NCBI GenBank assembly: GCA_964651405.1
Contig: CAZYZB010000012.1
Span: 1 to 23,085, forward strand
Direction: 5' to 3'
Source of the DNA: JAWBOD01 sp964651405
GTDB lineage: Archaea > Aenigmatarchaeota > Aenigmatarchaeia > Aenigmatarchaeales > Aenigmatarchaeaceae
DNA: 23,085 nucleotides
Of the stretch, positions 1 through 5,300 are shown one piece after another. The notes under the pieces are model-generated. The model was not told where the DNA came from. It made no database searches and was given only the letters and a program-made list of their open reading frames with translations. The translations under genes and the position numbers were made by a program. Positions within the stretch are counted from its first letter, which is position 1, and each line of letters opens with the position of its first letter.

Positions 1-40
1 TAGAAGAAGCTTTATCAAGAACATTGATATCTTCTGTCAT
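1..40 (-). CDS. Partial unknown CDS, N-terminus only
   Basis: On the minus strand an ATG at 40 opens a frame reading MTEDINVLDKASS that runs off the left edge. It begins 19 bases after the stop codon of the 112-residue gene upstream, and the start is preceded by TGATTAG, similar to the TGATT-type ribosome binding sites of neighbouring genes. This looks like the next gene in a small operon. Thirteen codons are too few to name a family; it could be a chance frame. Confidence 0.4.
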   Translation of the reverse strand, partial: MTEDINVLDKASS

Positions 41-59
41 CTAATCATCTTATATTCAA

Positions 60-398
60 TTATCCTAAGAATATTGCAGAAGGTTTTGAGCCTTTAAGAC
101 TATATTCTTCAGATAGAACTTTTTGATAAGCTTGTTTCATTTCATCTATTTCTTTTTCTGCTTTTGCTTGGTCTATAACTCCACTTACATATCTTCCTGC
201 TATACTCCTAAGACCTTCAGGAGCTTGATTGTTTTCTGAATAAGCTATTCTAATTATATCTTTGTTTACTAATCTTCCTTTAGCTAAATCAAACATATTT
301 AGAATTAAAAATGCAGTTCCTTCTTCAGAAGAACTAGCACTAATTGTTTTAATTTCTCCTAATAATTTTTTAATATCCTGTCTTGCGATACTCTCCAT
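60..398 (-). CDS. Unknown helical 112-residue protein
   Basis: Family not recognised. The protein is soluble, with no signal peptide or membrane segment. Its second half (residues 75-100) is rich in Lys, Glu and Gln and probably forms a long amphipathic helix. The ATG start at 398 is preceded by AGTGATTAA, a match to the GTGAT part of the archaeal anti-Shine-Dalgarno complement, the same arrangement seen before the 222-residue gene at 13751. A TATA-like ATATTTAAAG on the minus strand at 429-438 lies 36 bases upstream. A likely operon partner starts 19 bases downstream and leaves the window. Coding status rests on the intact frame, the ribosome binding site and the promoter; no function can be assigned. 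Confidence 0.6.
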   Translation of the reverse strand: MESIARQDIKKLLGEIKTISASSSEEGTAFLILNMFDLAKGRLVNKDIIRIAYSENNQAPEGLRSIAGRYVSGVIDQAKAEKEIDEMKQAYQKVLSEEYSLKGSKPSAIFLG

Positions 399-428
399 TT
401 AATCACTAATTTTCAATAGAATAACAAT

Positions 429-438
429 CTTTAAATAT
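429..438 (-). promoter_or_regulatory. TATA-like box for the 112-residue gene
   Basis: Read on the minus strand this is ATATTTAAAG, centred about 36 bases before the ATG at 398, which would give a short leader containing AGTGATT. On the plus strand the same bases read CTTTAAATAT, identical to the box before the zinc ribbon gene at 15158, so the site could also fire rightward toward the GC-rich patch at 443-466. Confidence 0.4.
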
Positions 439-481
439 CTATTGCGCCCTCCCGGTGAGCGGTGAAGAACATGAAGTACAA

Positions 482-491
482 TGTTTAAATT
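482..491 (+). promoter_or_regulatory. TATA-like box for the two-helix membrane protein
   Basis: The stretch TGTTTAAATT is centred about 40 bases before the ATG at 527, leaving a leader of roughly 15 bases that holds the strong AGGAGG site. Confidence 0.35.
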
Positions 492-513
492 GAAGTTTAG
501 TAATAGTTAAAAT

Positions 514-519
514 AGGAGG
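514..519 (+). promoter_or_regulatory. Strong Shine-Dalgarno AGGAGG
   Basis: AGGAGG ends seven bases before the ATG at 527. It is the clearest full-length ribosome binding site in the window and fixes the start of the 93-residue membrane protein; most neighbours look leaderless or use weaker GTGAT-type sites. Confidence 0.75.
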
Positions 520-526
520 AATTAAA

Positions 527-808
527 ATGGTAGACAAACTAAACAACAATCAGATTGGACTGATTGCTGGCATATTTTTTGCACTAATGCATGCTGTGTG
601 GGCCTTTTTCGTAGCAATAATGCCAGGGCTTTTGCAGCAATTCATCGATTGGGTTTTCGTCCTACATTCAATAGAACCTGTCTGGATTATAACCTCTTTC
701 AATATGCTTAATGCAATATTGCTGATAGTCTTGACATTTGTAATAGGTTTTATCTTGGGATGGGTCTTCGCAGCAATCTGGAACTGGGATAGAAAAATCA
801 AAAAATAA
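527..808 (+). CDS. Small two-helix membrane protein (holin-like/DUF5676-like)
   Basis: A 93-residue protein with two hydrophobic segments, about residues 10-40 and 58-84, joined by a short partly hydrophobic stretch (LLQQFIDWVF, LHSIEPVW) and ending in a basic tail (DRKIKK). The second helix ends GWVFAAIWNW. Length, two-helix layout and the Trp-rich helix ends recall small archaeal membrane proteins often auto-annotated as holin or DUF5676; that link is from memory of the family pattern and is weak. The start is supported by AGGAGG at the right distance. No lysis gene is nearby, so a phage-holin role is not supported by context. The gene is convergent with serS. Confidence 0.7.
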   Translation: MVDKLNNNQIGLIAGIFFALMHAVWAFFVAIMPGLLQQFIDWVFVLHSIEPVWIITSFNMLNAILLIVLTFVIGFILGWVFAAIWNWDRKIKK

Positions 809-866
809 ATAGATTATTCCTCTATTGAGATTTCTTTAGTTATCTTTATTTATTGAGCATGAGCTG
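808..866. terminator. AT-rich convergent intergenic region with weak hairpin
   Basis: Between the stop of the membrane protein and serS, AATAGA (808-813) can pair with TCTATT (821-826) around a seven-base loop. A longer imperfect pairing of AAATAAATAGAT (about 803-814) with ATCTTTATTTATT (about 842-854) is also possible. Both facing transcripts would end here. Archaeal terminators are mainly U-runs, so the structure is only suggestive. Confidence 0.3.
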
Positions 867-886
867 TGTGGAGGGCAGGATTTGAA
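867..886 (-). other. tRNA 3'-end-like fragment abutting serS stop
   Basis: On the minus strand the 20 bases directly after the serS stop codon read TTCAAATCCTGCCCTCCACA. This matches tRNA positions 54-73: T-loop TTCAAAT, C61 and the 3' T-stem strand CCTGC, seven acceptor-stem bases CCTCCAC and discriminator A, with no encoded CCA. The bases before it are serS codons and do not form the matching 5' T-stem GCAGG, and no GTGGAGG acceptor half lies 50 bases upstream, so this is a fragment and not a gene. Such fragments are typical attachment-site scars of integrases that use tRNA genes; chance is the alternative. Confidence 0.4.
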
Positions 887-2173
887 CTAGCGCATCTTTT
901 CTAATTTCTTTATTCCATTCATGTAAGGCCAGAGAACTTTTGGAATTATAACAGTTCCATCTTTTTGTTGGAACTGCTCCACCAAAGCTACCATTGTCCT
1001 TGAGGTTGCAATAGCTGTGTTATTTAGCGTATGGATGAATCCCTTTGGTGTCTGTCCTTCCTTCTCTCTATATTTTAGATTCAATCTTCTTGCTTGATAA
1101 TCCAAGCAGTTCGAGTTTGAACCAACTTCTCTATAAATATTATCAGCCATCCACAATTCAACATCAAAGGTCTTTGTTGAAACCACCCCAGTCTCACCAG
1201 AACATAAAACAACTGTTCGGAAATGCAAACCTAGTTTTTCGTAGAGTTCTTCTGCATTTTTCTGAAGTTCTTCATGATATTTCCAAGAATCTTCAGGCAG
1301 GCAGAAAATAAATTGCTCAACCTTGTTGAACTGATGCATTCTAAAAAGTCCTTTTGTGTACTTGCCATGGGCACCAACTTCCTTTCTAAAGTTTGTTGAG
1401 AAACCAACAATCTTCATTGGCAATTCCTTCTTGTTTAAGACCTCATCCTTGAACATTGCTCCGATTGGGTGCTCTGCTGTAGCAACCATATATAGGTCTT
1501 CATTTTCAATTTTATACATCACGTTTTCAAAATCAGCTAAATCTATCATTCCACTATAAGGTTCTCTCCTTAGCATGTGAGGAGGATAGATAAACAAGTA
1601 TCCTTTCTTCATCAAAAATTCTATTGCATAGCTTTGCAAGGCTCTATCTAAAAGAGCTAGTGGCCCTTTCAGATAAAAAAATCCTCTTCCTGTTACTTTT
1701 TCTGCCCTCTCGTCATCTATCAAATTAAGGTTTTTAAGAATCTCCAAATGATTTTTGGGTTGAAAATTAAACTTAGGAGGTTTTCCAAAGGTTTTTATAA
1801 CAACATTTTTTTCTTCACCTTGACCAACTGGCACAGAATCATGGATCAAGTTTGGTATTCTCATTATAGTGAAATCAATCATTTCTTTTTGCTTTAAAAC
1901 ATCTTCTTCCAACTTTTTAATCTTCTCAGGTAATTCTGAAGCCTCTTTTATCTTTTTAGACGTGTCCTTTCCGTCTTTCTTTAATTTTGCAATTTCATCA
2001 GAAATAACATTTCTATCATGCTTTAATTTCTCTAATTCTTGCAATTCTTCTCTATACTTCTTATCGCTTTCAATCAAAGCTTTTAATAACTTTAATTTCT
2101 CCAAGTCTCCTCTTTTCTTTAGATTTTCCTCAACAATTTTTGGATTCTCTCTAATAAGTTTTATGTCAAGCAT
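887..2173 (-). CDS. serS: Seryl-tRNA synthetase
   Basis: Charges tRNA-Ser with serine in the cytoplasm. The 428-residue protein has the layout of the common (bacterial-type) SerRS: an N-terminal start MLDIKLIRENP typical of the family, a long coiled-coil tRNA-binding arm at about residues 30-105, then a class II catalytic domain. Visible are the TAE serine-binding motif (232-234), motif 2 around FRKEVGAHGKYTKGLFRMHQ (262-281) and motif 3 ending near R392 in NTAIATSRTMVALVEQ. Length is normal. It starts four bases after the tyrS stop codon, so the two synthetase genes are co-transcribed. The rare methanogen-type SerRS is excluded by the coiled-coil arm and the N-terminus. The stop codon directly abuts a tRNA-3'-end-like sequence. 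Confidence 0.97.
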   Translation of the reverse strand: MLDIKLIRENPKIVEENLKKRGDLEKLKLLKALIESDKKYREELQELEKLKHDRNVISDEIAKLKKDGKDTSKKIKEASELPEKIKKLEEDVLKQKEMIDFTIMRIPNLIHDSVPVGQGEEKNVVIKTFGKPPKFNFQPKNHLEILKNLNLIDDERAEKVTGRGFFYLKGPLALLDRALQSYAIEFLMKKGYLFIYPPHMLRREPYSGMIDLADFENVMYKIENEDLYMVATAEHPIGAMFKDEVLNKKELPMKIVGFSTNFRKEVGAHGKYTKGLFRMHQFNKVEQFIFCLPEDSWKYHEELQKNAEELYEKLGLHFRTVVLCSGETGVVSTKTFDVELWMADNIYREVGSNSNCLDYQARRLNLKYREKEGQTPKGFIHTLNNTAIATSRTMVALVEQFQQKDGTVIIPKVLWPYMNGIKKLEKMR

Positions 2174-2177
2174 AAAA

Positions 2178-3233
2178 TCATCTAGTCACTACTGAACTCT
2201 TAACAAGCTCGTATAGCTCTTTTGCTTTTTTATTTTTCTCAAAATATTCCCTAACTGGTTTTAAAATTTCATCTAATGCTTCTACAGTTTCTTTTTTCAA
2301 ATCAGCTGGATGCAAGTTTCCTTCTCTATAGGTTTTTTCTAGTTCTTCATATTTTTGGATTTCCAAATCTGGTTTTCCTTTTCTTTTAATAAATCGTGAC
2401 TTGAATTTTCTTAAGACTATATATTTCCAAATCTCTAGGATCGGATTGCCTTCCGCATCCTTCGGTTGGCAAAAGGCACTATTTATTTTACTTTCTATTT
2501 GCTCTTTAGTATCATGAATGAAAACTGCACTTGCAGCAATGGACTTGCTCATCTTTGCCTCAGCTGGGCCCATTCTTTGGTTGCCCTGCAGTCCCATAAG
2601 CAGATGGTGCATGGCAGCGATCCTTATGCTTCCATCGACTTTAGGTGCAACCTCTCTCGTCAGTATCATTGCCTTTCTTTGGTCCATACCTAGTTGCAAG
2701 ATGTCTGCTCCCAAGTAAAAAGGATCATAAGTTTGCATCATTGGGTACAAAACTTGAGAAACATATTGCATATCAGCCTCCTCTCTACCCATTATAGTCC
2801 CTGCTCTTATTGCCCTTTGAATCGTCGTTTGTTTTGAGATGTTTATGACATTCTTCCAATATTCAGAGTCCTTAACCAAGTCAGACGCCCACATAATCTT
2901 AACTTTGTTCATATCAATTCCGCATGCTTTCCAACCCTCTATGAAATAATCTCCTGTTTTTTTAATCAAGTCTAGGTTTCCACCCATCTTGTTATTTATC
3001 CAAGCATACCAATCAGCAATTAGAAGTATGAAATTAACATTAGCTTCGAACAAGTCATTTATTTTTATTGATCTTAGAACGCCAGAACCTAAATGCATCA
3101 AACCTGATGTTTCGAATCCATCATAGGCTGTTATTTTTGTTTTTGTTTCTAGAAGTTTTCTGAGGTCCTCTACAGTAACAACCTCTTCTATAGGAGCTCT
3201 TGTTATTAGTTCTAGCCTCGTTTCTATGTCCAT
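2178..3233 (-). CDS. tyrS: Tyrosyl-tRNA synthetase, archaeal type
   Basis: Attaches tyrosine to tRNA-Tyr. The class I signatures are HLGS at 47-50 (HIGH equivalent) and a perfect KMSKS at 227-231. The tyrosine-pocket set known from Methanocaldococcus TyrRS (Y32, Y151, Q155, D158, Q173) appears here as Y37, Y163, Q167, D170 and Q185, which separates it from TrpRS. At 351 residues it has the short archaeal/eukaryal form without the bacterial C-terminal S4 domain. The last HIGH residue is Ser where His or Asn is usual. It is the third gene of mtaD-pyrH-tyrS-serS; a TATA box at 3262-3271 suggests it also has its own promoter. The start is supported by that spacing. Confidence 0.96.
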   Translation of the reverse strand: MDIETRLELITRAPIEEVVTVEDLRKLLETKTKITAYDGFETSGLMHLGSGVLRSIKINDLFEANVNFILLIADWYAWINNKMGGNLDLIKKTGDYFIEGWKACGIDMNKVKIMWASDLVKDSEYWKNVINISKQTTIQRAIRAGTIMGREEADMQYVSQVLYPMMQTYDPFYLGADILQLGMDQRKAMILTREVAPKVDGSIRIAAMHHLLMGLQGNQRMGPAEAKMSKSIAASAVFIHDTKEQIESKINSAFCQPKDAEGNPILEIWKYIVLRKFKSRFIKRKGKPDLEIQKYEELEKTYREGNLHPADLKKETVEALDEILKPVREYFEKNKKAKELYELVKSSVVTR

Positions 3234-3261
3234 TCAAATCAGATTATATTTTTTATTTTAT

Positions 3262-3271
3262 TTATTTAAAG
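3262..3271 (-). promoter_or_regulatory. TATA box for tyrS-serS
   Basis: On the minus strand CTTTAAATAA is followed by A/T-rich sequence and lies about 33 bases before the tyrS ATG, predicting a leader of under ten bases. It immediately follows the pyrH stop codon, so tyrS-serS can be transcribed apart from mtaD-pyrH. Confidence 0.55.
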
Positions 3272-3955
3272 TCAAGAGACCGTTGTTCCATTATGCTTTC
3301 CTTCTACAGCTCTTATAATCTCCTCTGGGTCTCTGCCGTCTATGAAAATAGTTTTAATTTTATATTTTCTTACTAACCTGGTCGCCTTTATATCAAAGAA
3401 CCTATATTCTCCTGGAACTTGAGCATTCTTCATCATTATCTTCTCAAATTCATTATAGCTTATTTTTCTAAGCTTCTCTGAGGTTGGATCTATCTTAGGG
3501 TCTGCAGTGTAGACGCCGTCAACGTTCGTCGCATTAATCAGCATATCTGCCTTTATCACTTCTCCTAAAGCAGCAGCGTCATAGTCGCTAGAAGTCCCAA
3601 TGTCATAACCAGCTGCAACTAGAATTTTCTTTCCAAAATTCTTTTTAACTTCCTTCATTGCTTCTTTCAGACTTTTCCATCTCACTAGATAACCGACCTT
3701 GCCTACTGCAGTCACAAAAGTAGAAGCGTTCAGATGCGTCGCCATTATTCCTATAAAATCCATTTGTTCGTTATCAGCACCCAAGCCCTTTGCCACGTCC
3801 CTGTACTCTCTGCAAACTTTTCCCCCGCCGCACACAACAATAAGTTTATGGCCCTTATCCCGCAATCTAAGCATAACATCTGCATAGCTTCTAAAGTTCT
3901 CAGAAGTAAGTTCTCTTGTTAGCAAAGATCCGCCGAGTGAAATAACAATTTTCAT
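3272..3955 (-). CDS. pyrH: Uridylate (UMP) kinase, archaeal type
   Basis: Phosphorylates UMP to UDP with ATP in pyrimidine nucleotide synthesis. The 227-residue protein has the amino acid kinase fold: phosphate-binding ISLGGSLL (5-12), GGGKVCREYRD (about 44-54), and the C-terminal nucleotide-binding stretch ATNVDGVYTADPKIDP. Length and the absence of bacterial-type insertions fit the archaeal UMP kinase subgroup. The related family members (aspartokinase, glutamate 5-kinase, carbamate kinase) are longer or lack the DGVYTADPK pattern. It begins 12 bases after the mtaD stop codon, so it is in the same transcript. Confidence 0.94.
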   Translation of the reverse strand: MKIVISLGGSLLTRELTSENFRSYADVMLRLRDKGHKLIVVCGGGKVCREYRDVAKGLGADNEQMDFIGIMATHLNASTFVTAVGKVGYLVRWKSLKEAMKEVKKNFGKKILVAAGYDIGTSSDYDAAALGEVIKADMLINATNVDGVYTADPKIDPTSEKLRKISYNEFEKIMMKNAQVPGEYRFFDIKATRLVRKYKIKTIFIDGRDPEEIIRAVEGKHNGTTVS

Positions 3956-3967
3956 AGTTATTAGTGT

Positions 3968-5245
3968 TTATTTTCTACTTAATAAATCTTCTTTTGCTAA
4001 CTCGGCCTTTTCCATTGCTTCTTCCTCATCAAGTGTTAGAACTTTTCTTTTCCTCATTAATAATTTTCCATTGCATATGACTGTGTCAACGTCTGAAGCT
4101 TGCGAGGCGTACACTATATGCGAGTAGACATTATGCATTGGTGTTAAATGAGGTTTGTTGAAGTCCATTAAAATAATGTCTGCTATTTTTCCAATTTCTA
4201 TTGAACCAATCTTATCATCAAGTTTGAGTGCCTTTGCTCCATTTATTGTTGCCATCTCCAAGGCTTTTTCTGCTGGAACAGCTGTTGGATCTATAAAAGA
4301 GACTTTCTGTAGTAATGAACAAAATTTCATTTCTTGAATAATATCTAATCTGTTGTTCGAACATGGACCGTCACTGCCCATTGAAACAATCAATCCATTT
4401 TCTAGCATATAATTTATCGGGCCTACTCCTGAAGAGAGTTTCATATTTGAAACCGAACAATGACTTATTTTAACATTGTTCTTTGCAAGCATTTTTATTT
4501 CATTAGTATCTGCCCAAACACAGTGAGCTATTTCTAAGTTGGAGCCTAGCAATCCTATAGAATTCAAATATTCAATTGGTTTTAAACCAAACTTTCTCTT
4601 GCTTTCTTCCACCTCTTCCCTTGTTTCTGAAACATGTATATGAATTAATGTTTTCAAATCATCTGCCATCTCTTTGGATTTTTGCAAAGTTTCTTTAGAA
4701 CATGCATAAGGAGAATGAGGTCCTATTATCGGGATAATTCTTTCAGACTTTTTAACTTCATTTAAAAATCTTTTAGTCGCTGTTATTCCTGCAAAATTTT
4801 CTGGCATTGAATCGTTTATAACATAAGAGAGAATCCCCCTTATTCCAGATTCTTCCACTGCCTTTGCCACATTGCTCATATAAAAATACATGTCAGAAAA
4901 TGTTGTTATTCCCGCTTTAATCATCTCCAAACATGCCAATTTAGATCCTATGTAGCAATCTTCTGGCTTTAGTAAAGCCTCTAATGGCCAAATATACTCC
5001 TTTAACCATTTCATTAAAGGCAAATCATCTGCATAACCCCTCAATAAAGTCATGGAAGAATGAGTGTGAGTGTTAACGAACCCAGGTAAGGCGACCATTC
5101 CTTTAGCATCTATTATATCTTCATCCTTTTCTTCAATGTCCTTTCCAATCTTCACTATTCTATTTCCTTCAATGAGAATGTCACCATTTTTTATTACTCT
5201 TCTATCGTTGTCCATGGTAACTATCAAGGCATTTTTAATAAGCAT
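3968..5245 (-). CDS. mtaD: 5-methylthioadenosine/S-adenosylhomocysteine deaminase
   Basis: An amidohydrolase-superfamily enzyme of the MTA/SAH deaminase family that converts adenosyl groups to inosyl groups in salvage of SAM by-products. Visible motifs are the metal-binding HTH (H60, H62) in GFVNTHTHSSMTLLRG, HIHVSETREE (H204 as ligand, E207 catalytic), HCVW (H241) and GSDGPCSNN (D292 as ligand). N-terminal (1-56) and C-terminal beta-sandwich segments flank the TIM barrel, and 425 residues is normal. Related adenosine- or guanine-deaminating enzymes cannot be fully excluded, but the MKWLKEYIWPLE stretch after the first motif is typical of this family. It heads the operon and is probably leaderless: a TATA box lies 28 bases before the ATG. 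Confidence 0.93.
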   Translation of the reverse strand: MLIKNALIVTMDNDRRVIKNGDILIEGNRIVKIGKDIEEKDEDIIDAKGMVALPGFVNTHTHSSMTLLRGYADDLPLMKWLKEYIWPLEALLKPEDCYIGSKLACLEMIKAGITTFSDMYFYMSNVAKAVEESGIRGILSYVINDSMPENFAGITATKRFLNEVKKSERIIPIIGPHSPYACSKETLQKSKEMADDLKTLIHIHVSETREEVEESKRKFGLKPIEYLNSIGLLGSNLEIAHCVWADTNEIKMLAKNNVKISHCSVSNMKLSSGVGPINYMLENGLIVSMGSDGPCSNNRLDIIQEMKFCSLLQKVSFIDPTAVPAEKALEMATINGAKALKLDDKIGSIEIGKIADIILMDFNKPHLTPMHNVYSHIVYASQASDVDTVICNGKLLMRKRKVLTLDEEEAMEKAELAKEDLLSRK

Positions 5246-5261
5246 ATTTAGAATTAAAAAC

Positions 5262-5276
5262 AGAAAATATAAATAT
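5262..5276. promoter_or_regulatory. Shared divergent TATA element, mtaD / aCPSF2
   Basis: The AT-rich core AAAATATAAATATA lies in the 55-base gap between two divergent genes. Its centre is about 28 bases from the mtaD ATG on the minus strand and about 30 bases from the aCPSF2 ATG on the plus strand, spacing that predicts leaderless transcripts in both directions from one shared element. Confidence 0.6.
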
Positions 5277-5300
5277 AGATAAGGTCAAAGAGTTATAACT

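Noticed and set aside
527..808. Phage holin reading of the 93-residue protein.
   Set aside because: No endolysin, capsid or other phage gene is nearby. Two-helix size alone does not support a lysis role.
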